Shown: positions 25,338-38,976, counted from the first letter of the stretch. The stretch: DNA of 64,000 nt from Thermanaerosceptrum fracticalcis (GCF_000746025.2 NZ_CP045798.1:2897501-2961500), one strand, 5' to 3'. Program-made: numbers and translations. The notes: a model not told the origin generated them from the sequence alone.

Positions 25338-28300
25338 ATGCGTCATCCGATGGAAGTGGGTAAAAGAACGCGAGAAAGTTTTGCAAGAATCAAAGAAGTC
25401 CTGGAAATGCCTAATCTCATTGAAATTCAGCAAAATTCCTATCGGTGGTTTCTTAATGAGGGTATTAGGGAGATGTTTCGTGACATTTCGCCTATCCAGG
25501 ATTTTACCGGTAATTTAGTTCTGGAATTCGTAGATTACAGCCTTGGCGAACCCAAATATTCCGTTGAGGAATGTAAAGAGCGTGACGTAACCTTTGCGGC
25601 TCCTTTAAGAGTTAAGGTAAGGCTCATTAATAAAGAAACCGGCGAGGTAAAAGAGCAGGAAGTATTTATGGGGGATTTCCCCTTAATGACAGATAAAGGC
25701 ACCTTTATTATCAATGGTGCGGAGAGGGTTATTGTCAGCCAGCTGGTGAGGTCTCCGGGTGTATACTATACGGAACAGATAGACCCCAGCGGCAAGAAAG
25801 TATACGGAGCTACGATTATTCCTAACCGGGGTGCCTGGCTGGAGTTTGAAACCGATGTTAACGACAACATCTTTGTTCGGGTAGATAGAACCAGAAAACT
25901 GCCGGCCACCGTCCTGTTGCGAGCCCTGGGCTATAGCAGCAATGGACAAATTGCCGGACTATTCCAAGATGACGAACGGATTCGTCTGACCCTGGAGAGG
26001 GACCATACGGAATCTGAAGATGAAGCTTTAGTAGAAATTTATAAACGTCTAAGACCTGGTGAACCTCCTACGGTAGACAGCGCCCGTTCTTTATTAAATA
26101 CTTTATTCTTTGACCCTAAGCGATATGACCTGGCCCATGTAGGGCGTTATAAGCTGAATAAGAAGCTTAAGGTCAATGTGCCCCCCCATATTCGCCATGT
26201 CACCAAGGAAGATATTGTTGCCTCTATTCACTATCTTCTCAAGTTAATGAAGGGTGAGGGCAAACCCGACGATATTGACCACCTGGGTAACCGGCGCCTG
26301 CGTTCTGTGGGGGAACTCTTACAGAACCAGTTCCGGATTGGTTTATCCCGTATGGAACGTGTGGTTCGCGAGCGCATGACTATTCAGGATGTGGATGTAA
26401 TCACACCTCAGGTGCTCATTAATATTCGCCCGGTAGTGGCTGCTATTAAAGAATTCTTTGGTTCCAGCCAGCTCTCCCAGTTTATGGACCAAACCAACCC
26501 CCTGGCTGAATTAACCCATAAACGTCGTTTGAGTGCTTTAGGACCTGGCGGTCTTTCCCGGGAACGAGCAGGTTTCGAGGTCCGGGACGTTCACCACTCC
26601 CACTACGGCCGGATGTGTCCCATAGAGACTCCCGAAGGTCCCAACATCGGTTTAATTGGTTCTTTGAGTACTTATGCCCGTATTAATGAATTTGGTTTTA
26701 TTGAAACCCCTTATCGTAAGGTAGACAAAGAAACGGGTAAGGTTACCGATGAAATTGTATACCTTACTGCCGATGAAGAGGATAATTATGTGATTGCTCA
26801 GGCCAACGCACCTCTGGATGAGGAAGGACGCTTTATCAATGCCAAGGTAAATGCCCGTCACGGCAGCGAAATTATTGTGGTACCCGTGGAAAAAGTTGAC
26901 TACATGGATGTTTCGCCTAAACAGGTTGTTTCTATCGCTACTGCTATGATTCCCTTTTTGGAGCATGATGATGCTAACCGGGCCTTAATGGGCGCTAACA
27001 TGCAGCGCCAGGCTGTTCCTTTATTGCGCACAGATGCCCCCTACGTGGGAACGGGCGAGGAATATAAAGCGGCCCGGGATTCCGGCGTGGTTTTACTGGC
27101 CAAGGAAGGCGGTGTCGTGGAACGGGTTACCGCCAACGAGATCATCATCCGTACTGATGAGGGGAAACTGGAAAAACACAAGCTGATCAAATTTTCCCGT
27201 TCTAACCAGGGGACTTGTATCAACCAAAAACCCATTGTGAGACGTGGGGAGCGAGTTTTCGCCGGTCAGGTTATTGCAGACGGTCCTTCCACGGATCAGG
27301 GAGAATTAGCCTTGGGTAGAAACGTTTTGGTAGCTTTTATGACCTGGGAAGGTTATAACTATGAAGACGCTATCCTGATCAGCAAAAAGCTGGTCAAGGA
27401 AGATTATTTTACCTCGATTCATATAGAAGAATACGAATGTGATGCCCGGGATACCAAATTAGGACCAGAGGAAATTACCAGGGATATCCCCAATGTGGGT
27501 GAAGATGTGCTCAAGGATCTGGATGAACGGGGTATTATTCGTATCGGAGCAGAGGTAAGACCCGGAGATATTTTGGTAGGTAAAGTTACGCCCAAGGGTG
27601 AAACCGAACTCACTGCCGAGGAAAGGCTCTTAAGGGCCATTTTTGGTGAGAAAGCCCGGGAAGTAAGAGACACATCCTTACGTGTACCCCATGGCGAAGC
27701 CGGTAAGGTTGTGGACGTAAAAGTTTTCACCAGGGAAAACGGCGATGAACTGGCGCCGGGAGTAAACCAGATTGTTCGCGTTTATATTGCCCAGAAGAGA
27801 AAGATCTCCGAAGGTGATAAAATGGCTGGGCGTCACGGGAATAAGGGGGTTATCTCCCGCATCATGCCTGAGGAGGATATGCCTTTCCTGCCTGACGGCA
27901 CACCCATTGAAATCGTCTTGAACCCTCTGGGGGTACCCTCCCGGATGAACATCGGGCAGGTTTTAGAGACCCACCTGGGCTGGGCGGCTAAGGCTCTGGG
28001 AATCAGGGTCGCCACACCTGTCTTTGATGGCGCTACAGAAACTGATATCGAAGAGATTTTACGTGAAGCAGGCCTGCCGGAAACGGGTAAAACCATCCTT
28101 TATGACGGCAGGACCGGTGAACCCTTTGATAACCCCATCACTGTAGGTTATATGTATATGCTTAAACTGGCCCACCTGGTAGACGATAAGATTCATGCCC
28201 GTTCCACAGGTCCTTACTCTCTCGTTACCCAGCAGCCATTGGGTGGTAAAGCCCAGTTCGGTGGGCAGCGCTTTGGGGAGATGGAAGTATGGGCTTTAGA

Positions 28301-28682
28301 GGCATACGGTGCAGCATATACCCTTCAGGAGATCCTAACAGTAAAATCTGACGATGTGGTAGGCCGGGTTAAAACTTATGAAGCCATCGTCAAGGGAGAA
28401 AATGTTCCCGAACCCGGGGTGCCTGAGTCCTTCAAAGTGTTGATCAAAGAACTGCAAAGTCTGGGTCTTGATGTCAAGGTACTGTCGGAGAACGATGAAG
28501 AAATTGAAATCCGGGAAATTGATGATGATATTAGCGAAGCGGCTAAGGAATTGGGGCTCGATATCCATGCACCTGAAAGACCGGGTCCTCTCGAAGATGA
28601 AGGTGAAGGAGACGACCAGGATGATGGCTTTATCGAATTTGATCCGGAAGATATGGAAGAGGAAGATTTTAACCTTGATTAA
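25338..28682 (+). CDS. rpoB: RNA polymerase beta subunit
   Basis: The 1114-residue protein starts [18 protein letters not shown]. It has the rifampicin-pocket region ([19 protein letters not shown]), the [12 protein letters not shown] stretch, the catalytic-cleft segment [13 protein letters not shown] and an acidic C-terminal tail. The rifampicin region shows the wild-type-like residues Q, D and H. ATG 25338 is preferred over GTG 25326 since GAGGGG (25321-25326) overlaps the latter. It leads the rpoBC transcript behind an attenuator-like leader. Confidence 0.97.
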   Translation: MRHPMEVGKRTRESFARIKEVLEMPNLIEIQQNSYRWFLNEGIREMFRDISPIQDFTGNLVLEFVDYSLGEPKYSVEECKERDVTFAAPLRVKVRLINKETGEVKEQEVFMGDFPLMTDKGTFIINGAERVIVSQLVRSPGVYYTEQIDPSGKKVYGATIIPNRGAWLEFETDVNDNIFVRVDRTRKLPATVLLRALGYSSNGQIAGLFQDDERIRLTLERDHTESEDEALVEIYKRLRPGEPPTVDSARSLLNTLFFDPKRYDLAHVGRYKLNKKLKVNVPPHIRHVTKEDIVASIHYLLKLMKGEGKPDDIDHLGNRRLRSVGELLQNQFRIGLSRMERVVRERMTIQDVDVITPQVLINIRPVVAAIKEFFGSSQLSQFMDQTNPLAELTHKRRLSALGPGGLSRERAGFEVRDVHHSHYGRMCPIETPEGPNIGLIGSLSTYARINEFGFIETPYRKVDKETGKVTDEIVYLTADEEDNYVIAQANAPLDEEGRFINAKVNARHGSEIIVVPVEKVDYMDVSPKQVVSIATAMIPFLEHDDANRALMGANMQRQAVPLLRTDAPYVGTGEEYKAARDSGVVLLAKEGGVVERVTANEIIIRTDEGKLEKHKLIKFSRSNQGTCINQKPIVRRGERVFAGQVIADGPSTDQGELALGRNVLVAFMTWEGYNYEDAILISKKLVKEDYFTSIHIEEYECDARDTKLGPEEITRDIPNVGEDVLKDLDERGIIRIGAEVRPGDILVGKVTPKGETELTAEERLLRAIFGEKAREVRDTSLRVPHGEAGKVVDVKVFTRENGDELAPGVNQIVRVYIAQKRKISEGDKMAGRHGNKGVISRIMPEEDMPFLPDGTPIEIVLNPLGVPSRMNIGQVLETHLGWAAKALGIRVATPVFDGATETDIEEILREAGLPETGKTILYDGRTGEPFDNPITVGYMYMLKLAHLVDDKIHARSTGPYSLVTQQPLGGKAQFGGQRFGEMEVWALEAYGAAYTLQEILTVKSDDVVGRVKTYEAIVKGENVPEPGVPESFKVLIKELQSLGLDVKVLSENDEEIEIREIDDDISEAAKELGLDIHAPERPGPLEDEGEGDDQDDGFIEFDPEDMEEEDFNLD

Positions 28683-28737
28683 CCATCAATAGGTTCGTTT
28701 TTAACCAGGAATCTATAACAAGGAAGGAGAGAGGCCC

Positions 28738-31700
28738 TTGTTAGATGTAAATAATTTTGACAGGATGAGAATAGGTTTGGCTTCTCCTGAGCAAATCCGG
28801 GCCTGGTCCAGCGGTGAAGTTAAAAAACCTGAGACCATCAACTACAGGACCTTAAAACCTGAACGTGAAGGATTGTTTTGTGAAAAGATTTTCGGACCTA
28901 CCCGTGACTGGGAATGTCACTGTGGTAAATATAAGAGGGTTAGATATAAAGGAATTGTCTGTGATCGTTGTGGTGTGGAAGTTACCAAGTCCAAGGTAAG
29001 GCGGGAGAGACTTGGTCATATCGAATTGGCCGCTCCCTGCTCCCACATCTGGTACTTTAAAGGGATTCCCAGCAGGATGGGTCTCATTCTCGATATGTCT
29101 CCCCGCTCCCTGGAGAAAGTCCTGTATTTTGTTTCCTATATCGTAACGGATCCCGGAGACACTCCTCTCATGAAAAAACAGCTTTTAACAGAAGTTGAAT
29201 ACCGGGAATATAAAGACAAATATGGGAACAGATTCCAGGCCTCTATGGGTGCTGAGGCCATCAAGACCCTCCTTGAAGAAATGGACCTTGATGAAATGGC
29301 CAAAGAGCTGCGGGCAGAGCTGCGTGAAGCTACTGGGCAGCGGAAGGTAAGAGCCATCAGAAGGCTGGAAGTGGTGGAAGCCTTTAAAAACTCGGGCAAC
29401 CGTCCCGAGTGGATGATTCTTGATGTTATTCCCGTCATTCCTCCCGAACTCCGTCCTATGGTTCAGTTGGACGGTGGACGCTTTGCCACTTCAGACTTAA
29501 ATGATTTATATAGAAGAGTAATCAACAGGAATAACCGGTTGAAGAGGCTCCTTGACTTAGGTGCACCGGATATCATCGTGCGTAACGAAAAACGGATGCT
29601 CCAGGAGGCAGTGGACGCCCTGATTGATAACGGGCGCCGTGGTCGCCCCGTTACGGGGCCTGGTAACCGGCCCCTTAAATCCCTCAGTGATATGCTAAAG
29701 GGGAAACAGGGTCGTTTTAGACAAAACCTACTGGGTAAACGTGTAGACTACTCAGGCCGTTCCGTAATCGTAGTTGGCCCGGACTTAAAATTGCATCAAT
29801 GTGGGCTCCCCAGAGAAATGGCTTTGGAATTGTTCAAACCTTTCGTCATGAAGAAACTTGTTAATGATAACTATGCCCACAATATTAAGAGTGCCAAAAG
29901 AATGGTGGAACGGGTGCGCAGCGAGGTCTGGGATGTCCTGGAGGAGGTCATTAAGGACCATCCCGTACTCCTAAACCGTGCTCCTACTTTGCACCGCCTT
30001 GGTATTCAGGCTTTTGAACCTGTACTGGTAGAAGGCCGGGCGTTACAGATCCATCCTCTGGTTTGTACCGCTTACAATGCCGACTTTGACGGTGACCAAA
30101 TGGCCGTTCACGTACCTCTTTCGGCAGAGGCCCAGGTTGAAGCACGTCTCCTGATGTTATCAGCCCACAATATTCTTAACCCTAAAGACGGCCGACCTGT
30201 AGTAACCCCTACCCAGGACATGGTTTTAGGTTCTTATTATCTTACGGTGGAGCAACCTACCGACAAACCCGATACTGAGCTCAGAAAGTTTAGCGGTGTA
30301 GAGGAAGCAGTCTATGCGTATCATGCTGGCGAGGTAACTCTTCATGAGCCTGTTATCATCAGGCTAAACGGTCAGAGAATCAGAACTACAACGGGGCGGT
30401 TGATTTTTAACCAGGCCCTTCCTCCCGAGCTTGGCTTTTATAACGAAGTAATCGGTAAGAAACAGCTGGGGCAAATTGTGGCCAAATGTTTCCGCCTTTT
30501 AGGCAACTCCGCTACCGCAACCATGCTGGACAATATTAAAAAGCAAGGGTTTACCTATTCCACCAGAGCAGGGATTACCGTGGGTGTAACAGATATTGTG
30601 GTGCCTAAAGAAAAAATCCAGCTCTTAGAAGAAGCCGATAAACAGGTAGAAAGAATAGAAAACCAGTTTAGACGGGGGCTTATTACCGAAGAAGAACGTT
30701 ACCAGCTGGTTATCGGTGTCTGGAATAAAACAACGGAAGATGTGACCAAAGCCTTATTAAATACATTGGATCGTTTTAATCCTGTCTATATGATGGCGAC
30801 CTCCGGGGCCCGCGGTAATATCCAACAGATCCGCCAGCTGGCGGGGATGCGGGGACTTATGGCCGACCCTTCGGGTCGCACCATTGAGTTGCCCATTAAA
30901 TCCAACTTCCGTGAAGGATTGGCTGTCTTGGAATACTTCATTTCTACCCACGGTGCCCGTAAAGGTCTGGCTGATACGGCGTTGAGGACTGCCGACTCCG
31001 GATACCTTACCCGCCGATTGGTGGACGTGGCCCAGGACGTTATCGTGCGTGATGACGACTGCGGAACGACCACAGGTATCTATGTTGATGAAATAAAAGA
31101 CGGTCCGGAAGCCATCGAGTCATTGTTGGAGAGAATTGTGGGTCGCTATGCCATGGAGGATGTACTTCATCCGGAAACCGGTGAAATTCTCGTGCAGGCT
31201 GGACAGGAAATTACGGAAAACGATGCCTCCCGCATTGTGGAAGCCGGTATTAAAGAGGTATATATCCGCTCAGTTTTAACCTGTAAATCCCGTTACGGTG
31301 TGTGCCGTAAGTGTTACGGCCGCAACCTGGCTACCGGGCGCATGGTAGAGATTGGTGAGGCGGTAGGTATTATCGCTGCCCAGTCTATCGGCGAACCGGG
31401 TACGCAGTTGACCATGAGAACCTTCCACACCGGTGGTGTAGCCGGTGACGATATTACCCAGGGTTTGCCCCGGGTAGAGGAACTTTTCGAGGCCAGGAAA
31501 CCCCGCGGTCAAGGAATTATTGCAGAAATTGACGGTAAGGTTCACATCACGGAGATAAAAGGCCGCAAGGAAATCGAAATCGTTCATCCCGGTGAAGAAA
31601 AAATAATTTATCAAATTCCTTTTGGTTCTCGTATTAAAGTTAAGGAAGGACAGATGGTGGAAGCGGGCGATGAACTGACCGAAGGCTCCATCAACCCCCA

Positions 31701-32205
31701 TGATCTCCTGAAGGTCAAAGGATTAAGGGGTGTCCAGACCTACCTCTTACGTGAAGTTCAGCGGGTATACCGGCTCCAGGGTGTGGATATCAATGATAAA
31801 CATATTGAAGTCATGATCAGGCAGATGCTGAGAAAGGTTAAAGTTGAAGAACCGGGTGATACTTCACTCTTGCCGGGCGGCCTAATTGATATCTTTGAGT
31901 TTGAGGAAGAAAACGCTAAGGTATTTGCTACTGGAGGAGAACCGGCTACGGCCAAGCCTGTGCTCCTGGGGATTACCAAAGCCTCTCTGGCTACAGATTC
32001 TTTCCTGTCTGCCGCGTCTTTCCAGGAAACCACACGTGTCCTTACTGAAGCAGCCATTAAAGGAAAGGTTGATCCCTTGTTGGGTCTGAAGGAAAACGTG
32101 ATCATAGGCAAACTCATACCTGCGGGCACCGGCATGTCCAGGTATCGTAACATCAAGGTAAATCCCGCCGGCAGCGAAGAGCCAAATCCTACCACGACGG
32201 AATAA
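28738..32205 (+). CDS. rpoC: RNA polymerase beta' subunit
   Basis: The 1155-residue catalytic subunit contains the absolutely conserved [12 protein letters not shown] loop that holds the active-site magnesium, an N-terminal zinc finger ([19 protein letters not shown]), the second zinc site ([10 protein letters not shown] region) and the bridge/trigger helix segment [19 protein letters not shown]. Start is TTG 28738 after AAGGAGAGAGG. It follows rpoB by 55 bases. Confidence 0.98.
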   Translation: MLDVNNFDRMRIGLASPEQIRAWSSGEVKKPETINYRTLKPEREGLFCEKIFGPTRDWECHCGKYKRVRYKGIVCDRCGVEVTKSKVRRERLGHIELAAPCSHIWYFKGIPSRMGLILDMSPRSLEKVLYFVSYIVTDPGDTPLMKKQLLTEVEYREYKDKYGNRFQASMGAEAIKTLLEEMDLDEMAKELRAELREATGQRKVRAIRRLEVVEAFKNSGNRPEWMILDVIPVIPPELRPMVQLDGGRFATSDLNDLYRRVINRNNRLKRLLDLGAPDIIVRNEKRMLQEAVDALIDNGRRGRPVTGPGNRPLKSLSDMLKGKQGRFRQNLLGKRVDYSGRSVIVVGPDLKLHQCGLPREMALELFKPFVMKKLVNDNYAHNIKSAKRMVERVRSEVWDVLEEVIKDHPVLLNRAPTLHRLGIQAFEPVLVEGRALQIHPLVCTAYNADFDGDQMAVHVPLSAEAQVEARLLMLSAHNILNPKDGRPVVTPTQDMVLGSYYLTVEQPTDKPDTELRKFSGVEEAVYAYHAGEVTLHEPVIIRLNGQRIRTTTGRLIFNQALPPELGFYNEVIGKKQLGQIVAKCFRLLGNSATATMLDNIKKQGFTYSTRAGITVGVTDIVVPKEKIQLLEEADKQVERIENQFRRGLITEEERYQLVIGVWNKTTEDVTKALLNTLDRFNPVYMMATSGARGNIQQIRQLAGMRGLMADPSGRTIELPIKSNFREGLAVLEYFISTHGARKGLADTALRTADSGYLTRRLVDVAQDVIVRDDDCGTTTGIYVDEIKDGPEAIESLLERIVGRYAMEDVLHPETGEILVQAGQEITENDASRIVEAGIKEVYIRSVLTCKSRYGVCRKCYGRNLATGRMVEIGEAVGIIAAQSIGEPGTQLTMRTFHTGGVAGDDITQGLPRVEELFEARKPRGQGIIAEIDGKVHITEIKGRKEIEIVHPGEEKIIYQIPFGSRIKVKEGQMVEAGDELTEGSINPHDLLKVKGLRGVQTYLLREVQRVYRLQGVDINDKHIEVMIRQMLRKVKVEEPGDTSLLPGGLIDIFEFEEENAKVFATGGEPATAKPVLLGITKASLATDSFLSAASFQETTRVLTEAAIKGKVDPLLGLKENVIIGKLIPAGTGMSRYRNIKVNPAGSEEPNPTTTE

Positions 32206-32207
32206 TA

Positions 32208-32236
32208 TTGACATCATAAAATCACAGTGATAAAAT
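32208..32236 (+). promoter_or_regulatory. Promoter of the L7Ae-like/str unit
   Basis: TTGACA (32208-32213) and TAAAAT (32231-32236), 17 bp apart, directly behind rpoC. Confidence 0.75.
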
Positions 32237-32274
32237 GACTAAGTGTGCGTTATCCCATAAGGAGGTATAGCCGC

Positions 32275-32517
32275 ATGCAGAGGCTTGTCAATGCTAAACG
32301 GAAGACAGTGGGAATGAAACAAACAACGAAAGCCCTGGAGAGAGGGCAGGCCCGCATAGTCTTTTTGGCTAAGGATGCCGACGAGAAAGTGCGGCGCCCC
32401 GTTATGGAGATGTGCCGTGTGCATGGTGTTCCCCTGGAAGAAGTAGAAACCATGCGTGAGCTGGGAAAAGCCGGGGGAATTCAGGTCCCGGCAGCAGTTG
32501 CCGCCATTATTGAATGA
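32275..32517 (+). CDS. ybxF: L7Ae-family kink-turn RNA-binding protein
   Basis: The 80-residue protein is a bacterial L7Ae relative (ARIVFLAKDADEKVRRPVM and the conserved VPLEEVETMRELGKAGGI pattern). Homologs in Bacillus bind kink-turns and the 50S subunit. ATG 32275 follows AAGGAGG; the GTG at 32245 lies before that site. It sits between rpoC and rpsL as in most Firmicutes. Its in vivo RNA target is not known from the sequence. Confidence 0.92.
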   Translation: MQRLVNAKRKTVGMKQTTKALERGQARIVFLAKDADEKVRRPVMEMCRVHGVPLEEVETMRELGKAGGIQVPAAVAAIIE

Positions 32518-32558
32518 TTTACTTTGGTTCGTTTTACTGGTGATAAGACTAACCAGTA

Positions 32559-32617
32559 GAATATAGCAAGTCGAAGCACCCTGAGGAGGGGTGATTTCGA
32601 CTTGCCGTCTATATTTT
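32559..32617 (+). promoter_or_regulatory. Long hairpin upstream of rpsL
   Basis: GCAAGTCGAA (32566-32575) pairs with TTCGACTTGC (32596-32605), extended inwards by CACCC with GGGTG and outwards by ATATAG with CTATAT. No T-tract follows at once, so it looks like a leader structure or protein-binding site rather than a terminator. Confidence 0.6.
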
Positions 32618-32655
32618 AAAAGTTTTTACGACAGCCTGGGAAGGAGGTGTGTTAT

Positions 32656-33045
32656 ATGCCGACCATTAACCAATTGGTAAAGCAAGGTAGAGAGGTTATT
32701 CAGGAAAAATCAACAGCCCCTGCTTTAAAAGAGTGTCCTCAAAAGCGGGGTGTTTGCACTAGAGTATATACAACTACGCCAAAGAAGCCGAATTCTGCAT
32801 TACGTAAAGTAGCCAGGGTTAGACTGACCAATGGTATCGAAGTTACTGCCTACATTCCGGGGATTGGCCACAACTTACAGGAACACTCCGTGGTTTTAGT
32901 AAGAGGCGGTAGGGTTAAAGATTTACCTGGTGTAAGATACCATATTGTACGCGGTGCTCTGGATACAGCCGGTGTACAGAAACGTAACCAGGGTCGTTCC
33001 AAGTATGGGACCAAGAGACCCAAAGCTGGTGCTGCCAAAAAGTAA
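32656..33045 (+). CDS. rpsL: Ribosomal protein S12
   Basis: The 129-residue decoding-centre protein starts [12 protein letters not shown] and carries [17 protein letters not shown] with the streptomycin-determining Lys, and [15 protein letters not shown] 32656 follows AAGGAGG; the frame also opens at 32647. First gene of the str cluster rpsL-rpsG-fusA-tuf. Confidence 0.98.
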   Translation: MPTINQLVKQGREVIQEKSTAPALKECPQKRGVCTRVYTTTPKKPNSALRKVARVRLTNGIEVTAYIPGIGHNLQEHSVVLVRGGRVKDLPGVRYHIVRGALDTAGVQKRNQGRSKYGTKRPKAGAAKK

Positions 33046-33098
33046 GGCAAGCTAATTTTAAGCTGTCAACTTAAGCTCTTATTAGGATAAACTTATAA

Positions 33099-33593
<495 letters not shown>

Positions 33594-33637
33594 GAAATTA
33601 TTTGCCAAATCATTCACTTTTAACCCCGCAAACTGGG

Positions 33638-33672
33638 TGCCGAAAAACCCCCGGGATAGGGGGTCTTTGGCA
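33638..33672 (+). promoter_or_regulatory. Strong hairpin between rpsG and fusA
   Basis: TGCC...AACCCCC and AGGGGGT...GGCA form a long stem with GGGAT loop (33638-33672), with a short TCTTT inside the right arm. It could attenuate or process the str mRNA; it is not a clear terminator. Confidence 0.5.
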
Positions 33673-33713
33673 TACAACTGGCCATTCATGGTCTAAGAAA
33701 GGGGGAAATAATC

Positions 33714-35792
33714 GTGGCTAGACAAATTCCATTAGATAAAACCAGAAACATAGGAATCATGGCGCATATCGATGCTGGTAAGACGACAACTACCGAAAGA
33801 ATTCTTTTTTATACAGGTCGTGTCCACAAAATCGGTGAAGTTCATGATGGTGCTGCTACCATGGACTGGATGGTGCAGGAACAGGAAAGGGGTATTACCA
33901 TCACCTCTGCTGCTACTACCTGTCAATGGAGAGGCCATCGCATTAACATTATTGATACGCCAGGGCACGTTGATTTTACTGTTGAGGTGGAACGGTCCTT
34001 ACGTGTCTTAGACGGCGCTGTAGCTGTGTTCTGTTCGGTAGGTGGGGTCGAGCCCCAGTCCGAGACTGTTTGGCGGCAAGCTGATAAATATGGGGTTCCT
34101 CGTATCGCCTATATTAATAAGATGGATAGAGTTGGAGCAGATTTTTTCAGAGGAGTCAACATGATCAGGGAGAGACTGGGTGCAAATCCTGTGCCCATTC
34201 AACTGCCGGTAGGATCAGAGGACAGTTTCCGGGGAATAGTGGATTTGGTAAAAATGAAGGCCTACTATTATATTGATGACCTTGGTACAAGAAGCGAGGA
34301 AACCGAGATTCCCGAAGATATGAAGGATTTAGTTCTGGAATATCGTGAAAAGCTGGTGGAAGCTGTTGCTGAAAGCGACGAGGAATTAATGATGAAATAC
34401 CTGGAAGGTGAAGAGCTGACGGAAGAAGAGCTGGTGCAAGGAATCCGCAAAGCCACTATTGCTGTAAAGATGATTCCTGTAGTTTGCGGTTCGTCTTTCA
34501 AAAATAAGGGCGTTCAGCTCCTTCTGGATGCGGTGGTAGATTACCTGCCTGCACCCACGGATATACCTTCGATTAAAGGGGTACACCCGGACACAGGTTC
34601 TGACGATGAGAGACATGCCAGTGATAATGAACCTTTTTCTGCATTGGCCTTTAAGATTATGGCCGATCCCTATGTAGGAAAATTGGCTTTCTTCCGTGTC
34701 TATTCAGGTGTCCTCAAGTCGGGTTCTTATGTATTCAACTCCACAAAGGGTAAAAGGGAACGGATAGGTCGTCTCTTACAGATGCATGCCAACCACCGTG
34801 AAGAAATCACTGAAGTCTATGCCGGTGATATTGCTGCTGCTGTAGGATTAAAGGATACGACTACGGGGGATACCTTGTGTGATGAAAACAAACCCATCAT
34901 CCTGGAATCCATGCAGTTCCCTGAACCTGTTATTGATGTGGCCATTGAGCCTAAGACTAAAGCCGACCAGGAAAAAATGGGCGGAGCCCTGTCCCGTTTG
35001 GCTGAAGAAGATCCCACTTTTAGAATGCATACGGATCCTGAAACAGGGCAAACCATCATTTCGGGTATGGGTGAACTACACCTGGAGATTATCGTTGACC
35101 GTTTGCTGCGCGAGTTCAAGGTAGATGCCAATGTAGGACGGCCCCAGGTTGCCTATAAGGAGACCATCCGCTCTAAGGTTAAGGCCGAAGGCAAATTTGT
35201 CCGTCAATCCGGCGGCCGCGGTCAATACGGTCACTGCTGGATTGAACTGGAGCCTCTCGAGCCAGGTTCTGGTTATGAGTTTGTCAACAAAATCGTCGGC
35301 GGTGTTATCCCAAAAGAATATATCCCTGCTATTGACGCCGGTATCCGTGAAGCTATGGAGAATGGAGTTTTAGCAGGTTATCCCATGCTGGATATGCGGG
35401 CCACCTTATATGACGGTTCTTTCCACGAGGTGGACTCATCTGAAATGGCCTTTAAGATTGCGGGGTCCATGGCCTTTAAAAATGCCGCTACCAAAGCCAA
35501 CCCGGTACTTCTCGAACCCATTATGAAAGTAGAAGTGGTTGTACCTGAGGAGTACATGGGTGAAGTTATTGGTGATATCAACTCCCGCCGTGGGCGGATC
35601 GAGGGAATGGAAGCCAGAGCTGGGGCCCAGGTTATACGCGGATATGTGCCCTTAGCTGAGATGTTCGGTTATGCCACAGATTTGCGTTCCAAGACCCAAG
35701 GTCGCGGCACTTATGTCATGCAGTTTTCCCATTATGAAGAAGCACCCAAGAACATCACTGAGGAAATTATTGCAAAGCGTCAAGGGAAATAA
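33714..35792 (+). CDS. fusA: Elongation factor G
   Basis: EF-G drives translocation. The 692-residue protein has the P-loop AHIDAGKTT, the switch segment [19 protein letters not shown] and NKMD, followed by domains II-V. GTG 33714 is the start after AAGGGGG. The full-length form with intact domain IV is present. It is cotranscribed with rpsG and tuf copy 2. Confidence 0.98.
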   Translation: MARQIPLDKTRNIGIMAHIDAGKTTTTERILFYTGRVHKIGEVHDGAATMDWMVQEQERGITITSAATTCQWRGHRINIIDTPGHVDFTVEVERSLRVLDGAVAVFCSVGGVEPQSETVWRQADKYGVPRIAYINKMDRVGADFFRGVNMIRERLGANPVPIQLPVGSEDSFRGIVDLVKMKAYYYIDDLGTRSEETEIPEDMKDLVLEYREKLVEAVAESDEELMMKYLEGEELTEEELVQGIRKATIAVKMIPVVCGSSFKNKGVQLLLDAVVDYLPAPTDIPSIKGVHPDTGSDDERHASDNEPFSALAFKIMADPYVGKLAFFRVYSGVLKSGSYVFNSTKGKRERIGRLLQMHANHREEITEVYAGDIAAAVGLKDTTTGDTLCDENKPIILESMQFPEPVIDVAIEPKTKADQEKMGGALSRLAEEDPTFRMHTDPETGQTIISGMGELHLEIIVDRLLREFKVDANVGRPQVAYKETIRSKVKAEGKFVRQSGGRGQYGHCWIELEPLEPGSGYEFVNKIVGGVIPKEYIPAIDAGIREAMENGVLAGYPMLDMRATLYDGSFHEVDSSEMAFKIAGSMAFKNAATKANPVLLEPIMKVEVVVPEEYMGEVIGDINSRRGRIEGMEARAGAQVIRGYVPLAEMFGYATDLRSKTQGRGTYVMQFSHYEEAPKNITEEIIAKRQGK

Positions 35793-35827
35793 AAAGTATA
35801 TAGGATTTAAAGGAGGATTATTTCAAA

Positions 35828-37018
35828 ATGGCAAAGGCAAAATTTGAAAGAACTAAACCCCACGTTAACATTGGTACCATCGGCCACGTGGACCACGGTA
35901 AAACCACTACCACTGCCGCTATCACCTACGTTTTAGCCAAGCAAGGTTTGTCCCAGGCCGTAGCCTTCGACCAAATCGACAAAGCTCCTGAAGAAAAAGC
36001 CCGTGGTATCACCATTTCCACAGCCCACGTTGAATATGAAACAGCGAACCGGCACTACGCCCACGTAGACTGCCCCGGCCATGCTGACTATGTAAAGAAC
36101 ATGATCACCGGTGCTGCCCAGATGGACGGTGCCATCCTGGTTGTATCCGCCGCTGACGGTCCTATGCCCCAGACCCGGGAGCACATTCTCTTAGCCCGTC
36201 AGGTAGGTGTGCCCTACATCGTTGTATGGCTTAACAAAGTTGACATGGTAGATGACGAAGAACTCTTAGAGCTGGTAGAAATGGAAATTCGTGACCTTTT
36301 GAACCAGTACGAATTCCCCGGTGATGAAATTCCCATCATCCGTGGTTCCGGCTTAAAAGCTCTGGAAGATCCTACTGGACCCTGGGCGCAAAACATTCTG
36401 GATCTCATGAAGGCCGTAGACGAATACATTCCTACTCCCCAGCGGGACGTTGACAAGCCCTTCTTGATGCCCGTAGAAGACGTATTCTCCATCACCGGAC
36501 GTGGTACAGTTGCTACCGGCCGTGTAGAACGTGGAACCATCAAAGTTGGTGAAGAAGTACAAATCGTAGGTCTGACAGAAGAACCCAAGAAGACCGTAGT
36601 AACTGGTGTAGAGATGTTCCGTAAGCTCCTGGATCAAGCCCAGGCCGGTGACAACATTGGTTGTCTCTTGCGTGGTGTGGACAAGAAAGAAATCGAGCGT
36701 GGTCAGGTACTGGCGAAGCCTGGTTCCATCAAACCTCATACCAAGTTTACCGCTGAAGTATACGTACTGACCAAGGAAGAAGGTGGTCGTCATACTCCCT
36801 TCTTCAACGGTTACAGACCCCAGTTCTACTTCAGAACCACTGACGTAACCGGTGTAGCAACCCTTCCTGAAGGTGTAGAAATGTGTATGCCTGGCGACAA
36901 CATCAAGATGACCATCGAGCTCATCACGCCTATTGCTATTGAAGAAGGATTGCGTTTCGCTATTCGTGAAGGCGGTCGTACAGTAGGCGCCGGTGTTGTA
37001 GCTAGCATTATAGAGTAA
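35828..37018 (+). CDS. tuf: Elongation factor Tu, copy 2
   Basis: The 396-residue product is identical to copy 1 at 19899. The coding DNA matches base for base except one synonymous change at the eighth codon, while the flanking sequence diverges right at both ends. This tight identity points to ongoing gene conversion. It closes the str cluster 35 bases after fusA, with AAAGGAGG in front. No strong promoter of its own is visible. Confidence 0.98.
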   Translation: MAKAKFERTKPHVNIGTIGHVDHGKTTTTAAITYVLAKQGLSQAVAFDQIDKAPEEKARGITISTAHVEYETANRHYAHVDCPGHADYVKNMITGAAQMDGAILVVSAADGPMPQTREHILLARQVGVPYIVVWLNKVDMVDDEELLELVEMEIRDLLNQYEFPGDEIPIIRGSGLKALEDPTGPWAQNILDLMKAVDEYIPTPQRDVDKPFLMPVEDVFSITGRGTVATGRVERGTIKVGEEVQIVGLTEEPKKTVVTGVEMFRKLLDQAQAGDNIGCLLRGVDKKEIERGQVLAKPGSIKPHTKFTAEVYVLTKEEGGRHTPFFNGYRPQFYFRTTDVTGVATLPEGVEMCMPGDNIKMTIELITPIAIEEGLRFAIREGGRTVGAGVVASIIE

Positions 37019-37058
37019 CTACCAACTAACAACCAACAACTGATGTAGGATAGGGAAA

Positions 37059-37080
37059 AGAGGGGATTTTCCCCTCTCTC
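37059..37080 (+). terminator. Hairpin after tuf copy 2
   Basis: AGAGGGGA (37059-37066) and TCCCCTCT (37070-37077) form a perfect stem, but no T-run follows, so function as a terminator is doubtful. A short CTACCAA-type heptad stretch (37020-37043) lies before it. Confidence 0.45.
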
Positions 37081-37127
37081 CCTTCATCACTACTTAGTAA
37101 TTTGTGCCATCTGGTAAAAGTTAGATA

Positions 37128-37156
37128 TTGTGGAAAACACCATATTTTAATATAAT
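37128..37156 (+). promoter_or_regulatory. Promoter of the S10 ribosomal protein cluster
   Basis: TTGTGG (37128-37133) and TATAAT (37151-37156), 17 bp apart, giving a leader of about 145 bases before rpsJ. A TTGACA at 37170-37175 lies downstream without a good -10. No recognised leader family is evident. Confidence 0.6.
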
Positions 37157-37307
37157 TATAAAAGTGTGGTTGACATGCGATGAAGTGGAAGGTTGCTGAA
37201 ACGAGCATGACACACCCGAGGGCGTTGTTCTTGGTTCGGAGTAAGGGAATTTCCGCAGAGAATGTCCGTAAAATAATAAATCGGGCGACTAGGAGGGAGG
37301 TTATCCT

Positions 37308-37619
37308 ATGGCAAAACAACAAAAAATCAGAATAAGACTGAAGGCTTTTGATCATAAAATTCTTGATCAGTCAGCCGAAAAAATTGTAGAGACAGCAAAG
37401 CGCACAGGCGCATCTGTGGCTGGACCTATTCCGCTGCCGACAGAGCGGAATATTTATACGATTTTGCGGTCTCCCCACGTTAATAAAGACTCGCGCGAAC
37501 AGTTTGAAATGAGAACTCATAAGCGTCTTATCGATATCGTGGACCCAACTCCCAAAACTGTAGATGCTCTCATGGGTTTGGATTTGCCTGCCGGAGTTGA
37601 TATCGAGATTAAACTTTAG
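37308..37619 (+). CDS. rpsJ: Ribosomal protein S10
   Basis: The 103-residue protein starts [19 protein letters not shown] and contains the [26 protein letters not shown]-type loop that reaches the S3 site. S10 (NusE) also binds NusB/NusG in antitermination. ATG 37308 follows GGGAGG. First gene of the S10 cluster. Confidence 0.98.
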   Translation: MAKQQKIRIRLKAFDHKILDQSAEKIVETAKRTGASVAGPIPLPTERNIYTILRSPHVNKDSREQFEMRTHKRLIDIVDPTPKTVDALMGLDLPAGVDIEIKL

Positions 37620-37700
37620 AAAATGAACCCGTAAAATAGGGTTTCTTTGTGCTTTTTGGTTTAAAGAGACTACCGAAGGTTTTACTAGGAGGTGGCAATA

Positions 37701-38324
37701 GTGAAAGCCATATTGGGTACCAAGTTAGGTATGACCCAGATTTTTGACGAAACAGGCAAGGCGATCCCCGTCACGGTAATTGAAGCGGGGCCTTGTGTGG
37801 TTGTACAGAAAAAAACTGCTGAGAACGATGGATACAATGCGATTCAGGTCGGCTTTGGTGAAGTTAAAGAACAGGACCTGAACAAGCCCCTTAAAGGACA
37901 CTTTGCCAAGGGACAAATCAAACCCTTGCGCTATCTGAAAGAGTTTAGAGTCGACGATGCCAATGCCTATAATATAGGGCAAGAAATTAAAGCAGATGTT
38001 TTTTCCTCAGGAGAATGGGTGGATGTCACCGGTTTGACTAAGGGTAAAGGCTTTGCCGGCGGTATCAAACGTCACGGTTTTCATCGTGGACCTATGAAGC
38101 ATGGCTCTAAATACCATCGCCGCCCCGGTTCTTTAGGAGCGAAAGGGCCGGCTCGTGTATTCTTAGGCCGTAAACTGCCTGGTCGTTTGGGCAGAGAACA
38201 AGTAACAGTTCAGAAGCTGCTGGTGGTTAAAGTAGATCCAGAGCGCAATTTGCTCTTAGTGAGAGGGGCCATCCCCGGACCTAAGAAAAGCCTGGTAACC
38301 ATCAAGAGTTCGGTTAAAGCTTAG
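37701..38324 (+). CDS. rplC: Ribosomal protein L3
   Basis: The 207-residue protein starts [16 protein letters not shown] and has the [14 protein letters not shown] and [15 protein letters not shown] segments near the peptidyl-transferase centre. GTG 37701 is correctly spaced from AGGAGG (37687-37692); the GTG at 37692 overlaps that site. Assembly initiator of the 50S subunit. Confidence 0.96.
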   Translation: MKAILGTKLGMTQIFDETGKAIPVTVIEAGPCVVVQKKTAENDGYNAIQVGFGEVKEQDLNKPLKGHFAKGQIKPLRYLKEFRVDDANAYNIGQEIKADVFSSGEWVDVTGLTKGKGFAGGIKRHGFHRGPMKHGSKYHRRPGSLGAKGPARVFLGRKLPGRLGREQVTVQKLLVVKVDPERNLLLVRGAIPGPKKSLVTIKSSVKA

Positions 38325-38352
38325 TAACTTGATGGAAAGGAGGAAATATAGG

Positions 38353-38976
38353 ATGCCTAAAGTTGCAATATATAATGTGCAAGGTGCACAAGTTGGTGAA
38401 ATGGAATTAAATGATGAAATTTTTGGTATTGAACCCAATGAGGCAGTTGTGCACGAAGCCGTCGTTATGCAGTTGGCCAGCCTGCGCAGGGGTACCCACG
38501 CTACCAAAACCAGAGCGGAAGTCCGCGGCGGCGGTCGGAAACCCTGGCGTCAAAAGGGTACAGGACGCGCTCGTGCGGGTACAATCCGTTCACCACTGTG
38601 GCGTAAAGGTGGAATTGTGTTTGGACCTAAGCCCCGTGATTATGCCTACTCTATTCCCCGTAAAAAGAGACGTTTGGCTATAAAGTCCGTCCTATCTTCG
38701 AAAGTGAATACAGGGGATCTTATTGTTTTAGATAACCTTACTCTGGCAGCGCCCAAAACAAAAGAAATGGTACAGGTACTGAATAACCTGAAAGTGGATA
38801 AGAAGGCCTTGATTGTCACTGTGGACAATGAAACCAATGTAGAAAGGTCTGCCAGAAACATTGCCGGGGTGAAGCCCTTAGCCGCTGACGGTATCAACGT
38901 ATACGACCTTCTCAATCACGACAAATTGATTATCACGAAAGATGCCATTGCCAAAGTTGAGGAGGTGTGGGCATAA
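38353..38976 (+). CDS. rplD: Ribosomal protein L4
   Basis: The 207-residue protein starts [18 protein letters not shown] and has the tunnel loop with [23 protein letters not shown] 38353 follows AAAGGAGG. In E. coli L4 regulates the S10 operon; no matching leader is seen here. Its stop overlaps the start of rplW by one base (TAATG). Confidence 0.97.
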   Translation: MPKVAIYNVQGAQVGEMELNDEIFGIEPNEAVVHEAVVMQLASLRRGTHATKTRAEVRGGGRKPWRQKGTGRARAGTIRSPLWRKGGIVFGPKPRDYAYSIPRKKRRLAIKSVLSSKVNTGDLIVLDNLTLAAPKTKEMVQVLNNLKVDKKALIVTVDNETNVERSARNIAGVKPLAADGINVYDLLNHDKLIITKDAIAKVEEVWA